Positions 17,337-26,394 of a stretch of DNA of 38,342 nt are shown here, piece after piece (the stretch's first letter is position 1; the number at the start of each line of letters is the position of its first letter). The DNA comes from Rhizobium sp. NFR03. Lineage in GTDB: Bacteria > Pseudomonadota > Alphaproteobacteria > Rhizobiales > Rhizobiaceae. The stretch is from contig NZ_FOGR01000016.1 in assembly GCF_900111275.1 (NCBI RefSeq), forward strand, positions 1-38,342. Direction: 5' to 3'. The notes beneath the pieces are model-generated. The model saw only the letters and a program-made list of their open reading frames with translations. It did no database searches and was not told where the DNA came from. The position numbers and the translations under genes were made by a program.

Positions 17337-17362
17337 GGGCGAAGAGGTTTGCCTCTTCGCCC
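17337..17362 (-). terminator. Hairpin after the binding-protein gene of the GH42 locus
   Basis: A perfect 11-base-pair stem (GGGCGAAGAGG against CCTCTTCGCCC) with a four-base loop lies 39 bases after the binding-protein stop. No T-run follows on the minus strand. In sugar ABC operons such structures often protect the 5' message from decay so that binding protein exceeds permease; that role is inferred. Confidence 0.65.
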
Positions 17363-17400
17363 AACGTGCGGCGTCAGGGAGGATGACGACCGCGGTTCGG

Positions 17401-18675
17401 CTAGGCCTTGAAGACGCGCTTGCGCGTTGCTTCGAGACGAACAAGGATCTGTTCGCGCCTCTCCGGCTTCACCATGAACTCCTGGAAACCCTTCAGGCCT
17501 TCCTGGGCCATGTCCGGATCCGTGTCGCGGTCGTAATACTGGGCAGAGCCCTTGACCGATTTCAGGCTTTCCATCGCAGCGTTTACCAAAGGATCAGCGC
17601 TCGGCGGGCAATCGCTGCGCGGCGGCACGGCGCCTTCCGGCGCAAGATAGGCTGCTAGGTTCTCGGGCTGGTACAGGTAGGCCAGGAACTCTCGCGCACC
17701 CTCCTTGTTCTTGCCGTTCTTTGGAATGTGAATGGAATTCAACGCGAAGTCCTCGTAGCGCGGCAGACCGGGCGTGATTTCCGGAAAAGGCGCAAACGCG
17801 ATCTGTGCCTGCTCCTCGGCGGGAAAACCGTATTTGACGAAGCCTGCGAGATCCATCATTGCGGCCTTTTTCTGCGCCAGTGCGGCCGCAGCCTGCTCCC
17901 ATCCCGACGAGGTGTGGTTCGGCGTGAACAGGCCGGCCATGATCAGGGCCTCCCACTTGTCGAAGACAGGTGTCAGAGCGGGATCCGTATAGGCCATCGT
18001 GCCATCCATCAGGGCCATGTGCTTTTCGAGGCCGTTGATGCGCAGATTCATATGATCGAACCACCCAGCCGCCGGCCACATCTCCTTGGTCCCAATGCTG
18101 ACCGGGATCATGCCTGCGGACTTCGACTTTTCACCGAGTGACAGAAGATCCTCGAAGGTCACTGGCGGCGTCCAGCCCTTCTCCGCAAACACATCCTTGC
18201 GGTAGAACAGGCCCCACAAGAGACCGCCGAGTGGCAGTCCATACTGCTTGCCGTCTACCGTGACCGCGCCGGCCGACGCGCCCAGCACATCCTTGTACTT
18301 CTCGCGCTCAAAGAGGTCGGAGATATCGTCGAAGAGGTCCCGCTTGACAAAGGACTTCATGCGGTTGCCCGAAAACCAGAAGCAGATGTCGGGCGCACCG
18401 ACAACCAAATAGCTGCGGATGGCGGTCTTGTGCGCCTCGTGATCCATATTGTTGATGACGACCTTGGTCCCGCTCGCCTTTTCGAACTCGCCCGCAAGCC
18501 GTTGAAGAACCTCACGCTGTGGGGCGTTGGCAATATTGGAAATGATCGTCAGTTCTTTGGACTGTGCGAGCGCTGGCCTGCCAAGAAGGCTCGCAGTCGC
18601 CATGAGGCCGCCGGTCCCGATCAGAAATGTCCGTCGCGACGGTGCAAAATCAAGCGGGTTGTCTTTGAAACGCAT
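17401..18675 (-). CDS. Sugar ABC transporter substrate-binding protein, Tat-exported
   Basis: A 424-residue CUT1 binding protein (SBP_bac_1 fold). The N-terminus carries SRRTFLIGTGG and a hydrophobic core ending ALAQS, a twin-arginine signal. The mature domain opens ELTIISNIANAPQREVLQRL. The ATG at 18675 is fixed by GGAGGA six bases upstream; the longer open frame to 18834 is spurious. It would capture the sugar imported by the two permeases and the ATPase downstream. The GH42 gene in the operon points to a galactoside, but the ligand cannot be read from sequence. Confidence 0.88.
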   Translation of the reverse strand: MRFKDNPLDFAPSRRTFLIGTGGLMATASLLGRPALAQSKELTIISNIANAPQREVLQRLAGEFEKASGTKVVINNMDHEAHKTAIRSYLVVGAPDICFWFSGNRMKSFVKRDLFDDISDLFEREKYKDVLGASAGAVTVDGKQYGLPLGGLLWGLFYRKDVFAEKGWTPPVTFEDLLSLGEKSKSAGMIPVSIGTKEMWPAAGWFDHMNLRINGLEKHMALMDGTMAYTDPALTPVFDKWEALIMAGLFTPNHTSSGWEQAAAALAQKKAAMMDLAGFVKYGFPAEEQAQIAFAPFPEITPGLPRYEDFALNSIHIPKNGKNKEGAREFLAYLYQPENLAAYLAPEGAVPPRSDCPPSADPLVNAAMESLKSVKGSAQYYDRDTDPDMAQEGLKGFQEFMVKPERREQILVRLEATRKRVFKA

Positions 18676-18847
18676 AGGTGTTCCTCCCAAGGCAAGGTTC
18701 ATCCGCAAGACCGCTCGCTGCGATCGTGAGCGGGTCATGTTTGGTCGAGATCGACAACCGCAAGAAGCCCGACGACGTACTGTCGAACCCTCCTCCCTCG
18801 ATTGCCAATGACAAAACGCTAGCTTATCTTCCAAGAGTGGACAAGAG

Positions 18848-18864
18848 TTAATTTACGAAATTAA
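18848..18864. promoter_or_regulatory. Palindromic operator for the ROK regulator
   Basis: TTAATTTACGAAATTAA, a perfect inverted repeat with 7-base arms and a 3-base spacer, lies 13 bases before the ROK start and within the 202-base gap to the divergent binding-protein gene. The AT-rich arms with a central CG resemble operators of ROK repressors (NagC/Mlc class). It probably mediates autoregulation and control of the transport operon. Confidence 0.55.
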
Positions 18865-18877
18865 TTAAAGGAACGAC

Positions 18878-20032
18878 ATGCGCGGCGGCCCTACCACCTC
18901 TCGAGCCATCAACAGAAGACTGATCCTCAGTCTGTTACGCCAGCAAGGTGCGGTATCACGCGCGGAACTCGCATCGCTGACGGGCCTGAGCGCTGCAGCG
19001 GTGACCTTTGTGGTCTCCGAATTGATCGAGGACACGCTGGTTGTCGAGCGGGAAGCCGTTGCCGGCGCAACGGGACGCCGACCGACACCCATCGACATCA
19101 ACTACGACGCGCACCTGACGGTCGGCTTCAAGCTGCATCGGCACCACATCGAGTGTGTGCTGACCGACCTCGCCACGACCCCGCTGATTGCCTCCGACGT
19201 CGCCATCTCGGACCCAGCGCCAACAGCCATCATCGAGACGATCGCTTCGACCATCCCGCATCTCCTGCAGCGGGCCGGGCGCAAGAACGTTGGGCTCATG
19301 GGAATCGGTGTCTCGATTCCCGGCGAGATCAATGCCGCGACGGGCGTCTGCCTGCAGAGCCCCCGTTTCGGTTGGCGCGATCTTCCTTTTGCCGAGATGC
19401 TCGCCGAAAGGGTTCATGCGCCTGTCTGGATCGACGACGACGTCAACGCCTTTGCAGTCGCCCAACGACTGTTCGGCGTTGGCCGACAGCATCGCAACTT
19501 TGCCGCTCTGGCGATTGGCGCCGGGATCGGGTGCTCGCTTGTCATCGACGGGAAGATTTACCACGGAAGCCGAAGCGCTGCGGGTAAGCTCGGGCATACG
19601 ATTTCCGTGCCGAACGGGCGCCTTTGCGAATGCGGTCGCCATGGTTGCCTTATGGCGCACGCCGCCGAGCCGTTCATGCTGGACGAATGGTCCCGCCTGA
19701 CCGGGCAGGCGATCGTATGGGAGGCCTTCGTGGACGCCGTTCAAGCGCGCGATGGTACAAGCCTTGCGATCCTGGAGGACGCCGGCACGCGGATCGGCCG
19801 CCATCTCGCCGATATGGTCAACCTGTTTGATCCCGAGGTGATCGTCGTTGGCGGGGAAGCCGTTGCACTTGGGGAGGCTCTCCTCGATCCCATCCGGCGC
19901 GAGATGGAGGCACGGACATTCTTTGCCAACCCTAAACTTCTTCCAGACTGGGTCCCGAATTCTTGGGCCAGAGGAGCTGCGGCTTTAGCGGCACAGGCTG
20001 TGTTCGATTTTGAAAGCGTGTCCAGCGGCTGA
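18878..20032 (+). CDS. ROK family transcriptional regulator
   Basis: A 384-residue repressor-type ROK protein. The N-terminal winged helix (about 10-65) contains SRAELASLTGLSAAAVTFVV. The ROK sugar-kinase-like domain follows, with the zinc motif CECGRHGC (about 249-256). The usual Glu of the GELGH sugar-binding motif is Lys here (GKLGHT), so binding may be altered. It is divergent from the GH42/ABC operon, with a palindrome between, and most likely represses that operon until a sugar ligand appears. The ATG lies just after AAAGGA. Confidence 0.9.
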   Translation: MRGGPTTSRAINRRLILSLLRQQGAVSRAELASLTGLSAAAVTFVVSELIEDTLVVEREAVAGATGRRPTPIDINYDAHLTVGFKLHRHHIECVLTDLATTPLIASDVAISDPAPTAIIETIASTIPHLLQRAGRKNVGLMGIGVSIPGEINAATGVCLQSPRFGWRDLPFAEMLAERVHAPVWIDDDVNAFAVAQRLFGVGRQHRNFAALAIGAGIGCSLVIDGKIYHGSRSAAGKLGHTISVPNGRLCECGRHGCLMAHAAEPFMLDEWSRLTGQAIVWEAFVDAVQARDGTSLAILEDAGTRIGRHLADMVNLFDPEVIVVGGEAVALGEALLDPIRREMEARTFFANPKLLPDWVPNSWARGAAALAAQAVFDFESVSSG

Positions 20033-20286
20033 AAGATAGTAATTTGGAGAGGTCACTGGCGACGACATGCTATCGCGATCTCGGCGCACGACATTTTTGC
20101 ACTTTGGAAGCCCCTGAGAATTCACCTCAACGATTACGAAGAACTCGAAAACTTTTATAGATCGTTAATTTCGAGCGCGATGTTTACGGATAAGCCATCT
20201 ATCCTCGTTTGGTACGATAATTACAGTTCCGAAAGAAATTCCTGTTTTTATCACTTCTGAAACGAAGTGTGAGGCGGGAGACATGT

Positions 20287-21651
20287 GTGGCTAGAGACAG
20301 GAGACATAACGGGCGGCGTAGCTTTGCGTTGTTCCGATCTCTGCTAGTAGCCAAAGACGGAAACGTCGCGATTACCGTCGCCTTGGCCATGGTGCCTATG
20401 ATTCTGGCAGTCGGCGCGAGCGTCGACTACATCCGCTCCTACAACGCACGGCAGAGCATGCAGAGCGATCTGGATGCGGCGCTGATTGCCGCTGTGAAAG
20501 AGATCGACACTGAAGACAAGGCGGCGCTGACAGCCAAAGTCTCTGACTGGTTTCACGCACAGGCCGACAGCGACTACACTCTTGCGGATGTCAATATCGA
20601 CGTGTCCACCCATCGCATAACGGCGACCGCGACCGGAAGCATTCCGACCACCTTGATGCAGATAGCGAGTATCAAGACCGTTCCCGTCAGCGTACAGAGT
20701 GCGGTTCAGGGGCCGTCCACATCGTTTCTCAACGTTTACGTCGTGCTCGACAAGTCGCCATCCATGCTCCTTGCCGCAACTGCCGCTGGGCAAGATACAA
20801 TGTATAGGTCTGCTGGATGCCAGTTCGCCTGCCACGCCGAACAAGGCCCGACCGTGGGCGGCGTTTCGTACGCCAATAACTACGCCTACAGCAAGGCAAA
20901 CGGAATCAAGCTGCGCGCTGATGTATCGATTGATGCTGTCCATCAGGTCATCGATCTGATCGACAAGGCCGATACCAACCATGACCGGATTAAGGTCGGT
21001 CTTTATACCATTGGCGATACGGCAGCAGAGGTTCTGGCGCCGACTCTGGATATGTCGATGGCACGCAGGCGTCTCAATGACGACAGTTCCGGGCTGACCA
21101 GTGCTACGTCTACGACCCATACCTATTTCGATGTCTCGCTTTCCGATCTTGATAAGAAAGTCGGCAATGGTAGCGATGGAACGTCTGCAGAGAAACCTTT
21201 GAAGCTGGTCTTGATGCTCACCGACGGTGTCCAGTCGCAGCGTGAATGGGTCACGGCCGGCGTCAAGTGGAATGGCAACAAGATCAAGACCCCAGGCTGG
21301 TACTGGAACAAGATTGCGCCGCTCAATCCCGCTTGGTGCGACCCGATCAAAAAGCACGCAGCGACCATTGCCGTGCTCTACACAGAATATCTGCCGATCA
21401 CCACGGACTGGGGCTACAACAACACCGTCGGTGCAACCATGGCAAGCGCAGACTGGAAAAACACCTGGGGTGGTGTGATGAAGAGCGGCGTGCCGACCAG
21501 CACGACGAGGCGCGACTATGTTCCCTATGCCCTCGCTGATTGTGCTTCCTCTAAGAGCCTCTTCATCGGAGCATCGTCCTCGACCGAAATCACAGCCGGA
21601 CTATCCACTTTGTTCAAACAGTACCTGACGTCCGTACGATTGATAAACTGA
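20287..21651 (+). CDS. TadG-like pilus assembly protein with von Willebrand A domain
   Basis: About 454 residues. The N-terminal membrane segment (DGNVAITVALAMVPMILAVG) is the TadE/TadG pattern. A vWA-like domain follows, with MIDAS residues in VVLDKSPSM (DxSxS) and LMLTDG. These proteins are inner-membrane/periplasmic accessory factors of Flp/Tad pili. The GTG at 20287 is preferred because GGGAG lies six bases upstream; another GTG at 20269 is possible. It is the first of three overlapping genes, preceded by a 254-base gap that probably holds the promoter. Unusually many Cys residues (CQFACHAE and others) may form disulphides. Confidence 0.82.
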   Translation: MARDRRHNGRRSFALFRSLLVAKDGNVAITVALAMVPMILAVGASVDYIRSYNARQSMQSDLDAALIAAVKEIDTEDKAALTAKVSDWFHAQADSDYTLADVNIDVSTHRITATATGSIPTTLMQIASIKTVPVSVQSAVQGPSTSFLNVYVVLDKSPSMLLAATAAGQDTMYRSAGCQFACHAEQGPTVGGVSYANNYAYSKANGIKLRADVSIDAVHQVIDLIDKADTNHDRIKVGLYTIGDTAAEVLAPTLDMSMARRRLNDDSSGLTSATSTTHTYFDVSLSDLDKKVGNGSDGTSAEKPLKLVLMLTDGVQSQREWVTAGVKWNGNKIKTPGWYWNKIAPLNPAWCDPIKKHAATIAVLYTEYLPITTDWGYNNTVGATMASADWKNTWGGVMKSGVPTSTTRRDYVPYALADCASSKSLFIGASSSTEITAGLSTLFKQYLTSVRLIN

Positions 21652-22175
21652 TGGCGAGACCAAACCATCCTGCCTTCCAGCGCTTCTTCAACGACAGACG
21701 TGGCGTCGCGGCAATTGAATTTGCGCTTGTTGCACTGCCGTTGTTTGCCCTGATATTCGGCATCATCGAAGTTTCGCTGATGTTTTTCGTCGATGCGAGC
21801 CTGGATGCATCCCTAAAGAAAGTCTCGCGTTCGATCCGGACCGGGCAGGTTGCAGCGTCCGGCGCACCTTTGGTTGCTTTCAAGTCAAAGATCTGCGGCG
21901 AGATGTCCCTGCTGTTCGACTGCGAAAGCAATCTCCTCGTCCGCGTGGTTGTGATCTCGGACCTTGCGTCGATCAACTCGACCAATCCCATTTCTGCCAG
22001 CGGGGCACTAACTGTCAACGAGGTCTTCAATCCCGGAAAGACCAGTGACTACGTCCTTGTGCAGGGGTTTCTTCCGTGGAGTGCCGTCAGCCTGTTTACC
22101 CTTTCAAATGCCAGACTGTCCGACGGGCGCTATCTGCTCGGCTCGGCGGTTCTCTTTCGCAACGAGCCGTTCTGA
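21651..22175 (+). CDS. TadE-like pilus assembly protein
   Basis: A 174-residue protein with the TadE signature DRRGVAAIEFALVALPLFAL (about 14-33) forming a single N-terminal membrane anchor, followed by a periplasmic domain with two Cys (CGE, CES). Its ATG overlaps the stop of the TadG-like gene (TGATG) and its stop overlaps the next ATG, so all three are translationally coupled. TadE proteins are pseudopilin-like components needed for Flp pilus biogenesis. Confidence 0.85.
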   Translation: MARPNHPAFQRFFNDRRGVAAIEFALVALPLFALIFGIIEVSLMFFVDASLDASLKKVSRSIRTGQVAASGAPLVAFKSKICGEMSLLFDCESNLLVRVVVISDLASINSTNPISASGALTVNEVFNPGKTSDYVLVQGFLPWSAVSLFTLSNARLSDGRYLLGSAVLFRNEPF

Positions 22176-22759
22176 TGACTCAACCCAGCAATCGCCTTTT
22201 TCCTCTTATGATCGCGTGCCATCTCCGCCGCCTCTGGGAATGTCGCGCGGGCACATCCGGCGTCGAGTTCGCGCTCGTCCTGCCGATCCTTCTGGTACTC
22301 CTTGCAGGAACGGCAGATCTGGGCCACGCACTGACCGTCAGTCGGAAGGTGGACGAGATTTCCTCGACAACAGGCGACATGATTTCTCAGCAGGGCACTT
22401 GGACGAAACAGGACGTGGCTAAACTGCTATCCGGCGTCAGCTTTATTCTGCAGCCTTACAGCATCTCGGAATTGCGGATTACGCTCGCTATCGAAGACAT
22501 TGACAGTACGGGAGCGGCTACCGTTAATTGGTCGGCTGGGTTCAATACGCCGCCCTTAGCAGCGGGATTGAAAAGCGAGATTGTTGTTCCGGCCAAAATA
22601 CAGCAGAAAGGCGTCCAGGTTGTTGTAACACATGTGGAATATACGCTGACCACACCGGTTTCCTCGTTGTTCGCGTACTTTACGGGAACGAATGGCTACA
22701 GCTTCGAAAGATCGTTCTTCAATCGTCCAAGAGCAGCCGATACGATTGCTTACAAGTAG
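22175..22759 (+). CDS. TadE/TadG-like pilus assembly protein
   Basis: A 194-residue protein with the TadE-type segment AGTSGVEFALVLPILLVLLA (about 25-44) and a periplasmic domain of about 145 residues without cysteine. The ATG at 22175 overlaps the preceding stop (TGATG); a longer frame to 22076 runs inside the previous gene. It is the third gene of the set. The prepilin, ATPase and secretin genes of a complete tad locus are not in this window. Confidence 0.83.
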   Translation: MTQPSNRLFPLMIACHLRRLWECRAGTSGVEFALVLPILLVLLAGTADLGHALTVSRKVDEISSTTGDMISQQGTWTKQDVAKLLSGVSFILQPYSISELRITLAIEDIDSTGAATVNWSAGFNTPPLAAGLKSEIVVPAKIQQKGVQVVVTHVEYTLTTPVSSLFAYFTGTNGYSFERSFFNRPRAADTIAYK

Positions 22760-23014
22760 GAGGGAAAGGACGGGACATTCAGGTACCAAACCTATTCCCC
22801 GCCGCAACTTCCGACACGTTGAGCTGCAAGCCGCGCCAGTCGCTTCGCATCGAAAGGGCAACCTCCTCAAATATGAAACGGCTATGATCGACGCATTTGG
22901 CAGTCGACTGTCGCTTTCTAACCTTTTTAATAAACTCAAGTCGTAATATGTCTTGAGCAAGCCGCGGACGTTTATCCACCAATTTGATGGCGGTTCATAT
23001 TCGGAGCTCTTCGA

Positions 23015-23746
23015 TTGCCGTCCTCACGCGCATCATCTTCCAGCGATGTTCTCGACGGAGCGGTCGATCTCCGGTCTTTGCCACAGCGCAGACATGTCAC
23101 TGCACATCCTTTTGTCGAAAAGCTTCGCATCGCGGTTCATTTCGATTTCTATGCGGTATCCGGTTTGGATCTTGATGGATATCATTTCGGGAGCGGTCAA
23201 TCGATCGACACAGACATACCACCGGCGTTCCTGGATGCCTATTATGGAGACAATCTCCTCGACATTGATCCGTTCGTGCAAGCGTCAAAATCCGCGTCCG
23301 GCGTTGTCATTGAGAAAAATGTCTATGCGCAAACACCGCCGCCGCGGCGCCTTCAATACCTTACGGAAACGTTTGGCGTTTTGAACCGCACCCTATTTCC
23401 CGTCAGGCGCGGAGACAACGTCTTTGGAGCTGTCGCTTTCGCACGCAAGACTGCTTTTGCAGACCACGAACTGGACTTCCTGGTAGATGTGGCTGACGTC
23501 ATGCACCGCGTGATCACGCGACCCATCATGGACAAATTCTCGGCTCCAACGCTAAGACTTATCGACGGCGAGATTGCTTGCCTGCGGTCTGCGAGCTTTG
23601 GAAAGACGACGGACGAGATCGCAGAGGTGACCGGTTACACAGCCGACACTGTGAACAGTTACATTAAAACCGCTATCCGTAAACTTAATGCCAGTAATCG
23701 CGTGCATGCGATTGCAGAGGCTATCCGCCGTGGTCTCATCCATTAA
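23015..23746 (+). CDS. LuxR-family regulator with autoinducer-binding-like domain
   Basis: A 243-residue protein. Residues of about 25-155 align in pattern with the autoinducer-binding domain (FDFYAVSGLDL, then LDIDPFV with the conserved Asp-Pro). Residues 175-240 form a LuxR/GerE helix-turn-helix (KTTDEIAEVTGYTADTVNSY). The entire protein lacks tryptophan, so the two Trp residues that line the acyl-homoserine-lactone pocket in TraR/LasR are missing. The start is a TTG at 23015, with GGAG eight bases upstream; no ATG fits this frame after the preceding stop. No luxI-type gene is nearby. It may regulate the adjacent pilus or chemoreceptor genes. Confidence 0.8.
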   Translation: MPSSRASSSSDVLDGAVDLRSLPQRRHVTAHPFVEKLRIAVHFDFYAVSGLDLDGYHFGSGQSIDTDIPPAFLDAYYGDNLLDIDPFVQASKSASGVVIEKNVYAQTPPPRRLQYLTETFGVLNRTLFPVRRGDNVFGAVAFARKTAFADHELDFLVDVADVMHRVITRPIMDKFSAPTLRLIDGEIACLRSASFGKTTDEIAEVTGYTADTVNSYIKTAIRKLNASNRVHAIAEAIRRGLIH

Positions 23747-23848
23747 TTTGACATGGCGTCTGACATATCCAGATTGCAGTAGACCCGACGTTCCCACCGC
23801 CTTCGGTTCATTTTTTTCTGCTAAAACGCGAGTCATCAATTGTGAGCA

Positions 23849-23861
23849 CACTCATTGAGTG
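23849..23861. promoter_or_regulatory. Inverted repeat CACTCATTGAGTG
   Basis: A perfect 13-base palindrome lies between the LuxR-family gene and the chemoreceptor gene. A second element with the same CACTC/GAGTG ends is found at 23906-23925. Both could be operators for the LuxR-family protein or parts of the chemoreceptor promoter. Confidence 0.35.
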
Positions 23862-23905
23862 AAAGCTGAAATATCTTCCGTAAGTTTAACACTTCATTTG
23901 CAGTT

Positions 23906-23925
23906 CACTCCTAGAATTGGGAGTG
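23906..23925. promoter_or_regulatory. Inverted repeat CACTCC...GGAGTG
   Basis: Arms CACTCC and GGAGTG are separated by eight bases, 57 bases after the similar palindrome at 23849 and about 110 bases before the chemoreceptor start. It could also form a small mRNA hairpin. Confidence 0.35.
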
Positions 23926-24032
23926 TCAAACGAGGTGAAGGTACATTGAAATGCAATCCTCGGTTTGATCCAGTGCAGTACAGATAGACCTGCGACGGAC
24001 GGCAACGTCCTGAAGCGGCGCCTCCCGTAGAC

Positions 24033-25838
24033 ATGGAGCTTATCTTGAGAATGACGTCGTTTGGTTTCTCGTCGGATGCCCGTGCGGTCCTCGCCGCAAT
24101 GAGCAAGTCTCAAGCGATGATCGAGTTCGATCTCACGGGTAGAATCCTGACAGCCAATCAGAATTTCTGCACGGTACTTGGCTATGAGCTTCACGAGATC
24201 GTTGGCCAGCATCACCGGATATTTGTCGATCCGACCGAAGCCGCCGGCGCGGATTATAGAGAGTTCTGGAGTTCCTTGGCTTGTGGGAAATCTGACCAAC
24301 GCCAGTACAGGCGCCGGGATAAGTCCGGGAGAGAGATCTGGATCGAAGCGTCCTACAATCCTGTGTTTCGCGGCAGCAAGCCGTACAAGATCGTCAAGTT
24401 CGCTACGGATATCACAGTTCAGAAGCTGAAGGCGCTCGAAGACGCGGGCAAGCTCAATGCGCTGTCGCGCGCGCAGGCCGTCATCGAGTTCACGCCATCT
24501 GGCGAGATCCTGACAGCCAATGAGAACTTCCTGACGACGCTCGGATATCAGCTCAGTGACATCCAAGGCAAACATCATTCAATCTTCTGCGACGGCAGCT
24601 ATACCGGCAGCGAGGACTACGGTCGCTTCTGGCGCCGTCTGGCCGGAGGAGAGTTCATCGCGGACGAGTTCTTGCGCATCGGTAAAGGTGGCAAGAAGGT
24701 TCACATCCAGGCCTCCTACAATCCGATCTTCGACATGAGCGGGAAGGTCTTTAAAGTTGTCAAGTTCGCAACGGATGTCACCACTCGCGTTGAGAACGTC
24801 GACAGCCTCGCGAGCGTCCTGCAAGGGCTTGCCGACGGCGACCTGACACAACAGCTGACGAGCCCTTTCCTGCCGACGCTCGAAAAACTCCGGCTCGACT
24901 TCAACAGCGCGGCATCGGGGCTTTGCGGCGCGATGGAAGCAGTGGGCCAGAACGCCGCCGCTATCGCCGCTGCATCTCAGGAGATCCGTTCGGCCTCCGA
25001 CGATCTATCGCGCAGAACGGAACAGCAGGCAGCATCCGTCGAGGAAACGGCGGCGGCTCTTGAGGAAATCACAACAACGGTATCCGACTCCAGCCATCGC
25101 GCTCAGGAGGCCGGCCAGCTCGTGCGCAAAACGAAGGAAAACGCCGAGCGCTCTGGCTCTGTGGTGCGCCAAGCGGTCAATGCCATGGGCCAGATCGAGA
25201 CATCCGCTGACGAAATCTCCAGCATCATCAGCGTGATTGACGAGATCGCCTTCCAGACCAACCTGCTCGCGTTGAATGCGGGCATTGAAGCCGCGCGTGC
25301 GGGCGATGCGGGAAAAGGATTTGCCGTTGTTGCCCAGGAAGTTCGGGAGCTCGCGCAGCGTTCGGCCAAAGCTGCTGGCGAAATCAAGGACCTGATCAGC
25401 ACCTCTACCGGTCATGTGAAGCAGGGTGTCGCGCTCGTTGGTGAAACGGGTAAGGCCCTCGAAGAGATTGTTGGGCAGGTCATCCATGTCGATCGTAATG
25501 TCAGCGCCATCGTTGAGGCGGCGCGCGAACAAGCAACGGGTTTGAAAGAGATCAACACGGCCGTCAATACGATGGACCAGGGCACACAGCAGAACGCGGC
25601 CATGGTCGAGGAAACGTCCGCCGCGTCGCACGGGCTCGCGAGGGAAGCTGAGGAATTGTTTCAGCTACTCTCACGTTTCAAAGTTCGTTCTGGGTCGGCT
25701 ACGCGCCCATTGCAGCCGGCATCGAGCATGACCGCGACCCGGTCATCTGTCGCTCCTGTGAGGCAGATGACCGCAAAGGTCGCCCACGTCTCCCGAGGAA
25801 ATGCCGCGGTAAAGTCGGAAAGCTGGGAAGAGTTTTGA
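24033..25838 (+). CDS. Soluble methyl-accepting chemotaxis protein with two PAS domains
   Basis: A 601-residue chemoreceptor without any membrane segment. Two similar PAS units lie at about 20-135 and 140-255, each with the pattern LTANxNF...LGY and ending VKFATD(I/V)T. A HAMP-like linker (about 260-310) leads to the signalling domain, whose hairpin tip reads [19 protein letters not shown]. The last five residues, SWEEF, match the xWxxF tether that binds CheR/CheB. It is probably a cytoplasmic energy or redox sensor feeding a CheA kinase not present here. The start is either ATG 24033 or ATG 24051; neither has a strong ribosome binding site. Confidence 0.9.
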   Translation: MELILRMTSFGFSSDARAVLAAMSKSQAMIEFDLTGRILTANQNFCTVLGYELHEIVGQHHRIFVDPTEAAGADYREFWSSLACGKSDQRQYRRRDKSGREIWIEASYNPVFRGSKPYKIVKFATDITVQKLKALEDAGKLNALSRAQAVIEFTPSGEILTANENFLTTLGYQLSDIQGKHHSIFCDGSYTGSEDYGRFWRRLAGGEFIADEFLRIGKGGKKVHIQASYNPIFDMSGKVFKVVKFATDVTTRVENVDSLASVLQGLADGDLTQQLTSPFLPTLEKLRLDFNSAASGLCGAMEAVGQNAAAIAAASQEIRSASDDLSRRTEQQAASVEETAAALEEITTTVSDSSHRAQEAGQLVRKTKENAERSGSVVRQAVNAMGQIETSADEISSIISVIDEIAFQTNLLALNAGIEAARAGDAGKGFAVVAQEVRELAQRSAKAAGEIKDLISTSTGHVKQGVALVGETGKALEEIVGQVIHVDRNVSAIVEAAREQATGLKEINTAVNTMDQGTQQNAAMVEETSAASHGLAREAEELFQLLSRFKVRSGSATRPLQPASSMTATRSSVAPVRQMTAKVAHVSRGNAAVKSESWEEF

Positions 25839-26394
25839 TCAGCAAGATATTTCGCCACTAGGAGGACCACAGCCTCAATTCTAGGACTACCTGATTTCGT
25901 TCACCCCTACGAGCAGCAGAGATCTCGGGCGGTAATCTTCGGTCTTGAAAGGATGCGATCCAACCACCCCGTAGTTCATCGCCATGCCGGCATTGTTGTC
26001 TTCTTGTCGGGACAACAAGTGGTGCTCCCGTATGAGCTGGTATGAGGCCGTGAGCGTAAGGTCACTCCGACTGAATTCTTCCCAAAAGGCATGCGACAGT
26101 GGTGATTGGCGTGCAGCACGGAATTCTTTACAGGTAACGTGTCTGTCACCAGCGCCACATCGCAGCGAGCAGGCAGGTGGAAAAGAGAATAGTGAAGGCA
26201 CGATCAAGTATGGGACTTTGTTTAGATACTGCCAGATGAGGGCATCGACCCATACGACTGCGAGGGAGGCAATGGGGTACTCCAATCGCCGATATCAAGG
26301 GCGGCAGGATAGCCGACTAGCTGCTTATCGACTGATGATAACGGCTTGGAGCGAACCGGCTGCCTGCGCCGTTCCGGTTCGCCTGCGTGTCGGG
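25839..26394. other. Stretch without a supportable gene
   Basis: About 555 bases between the chemoreceptor and the LysR gene end. A minus-strand frame (25887-26285, 132 codons, ending LLLVGVNEIR) is open but has no recognised domain and no clear ribosome binding site. A hairpin with 7-base arms (TGTTGTC at 25994-26000 and GACAACA at 26011-26017) lies inside it. Possibly decayed sequence. Confidence 0.4.
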
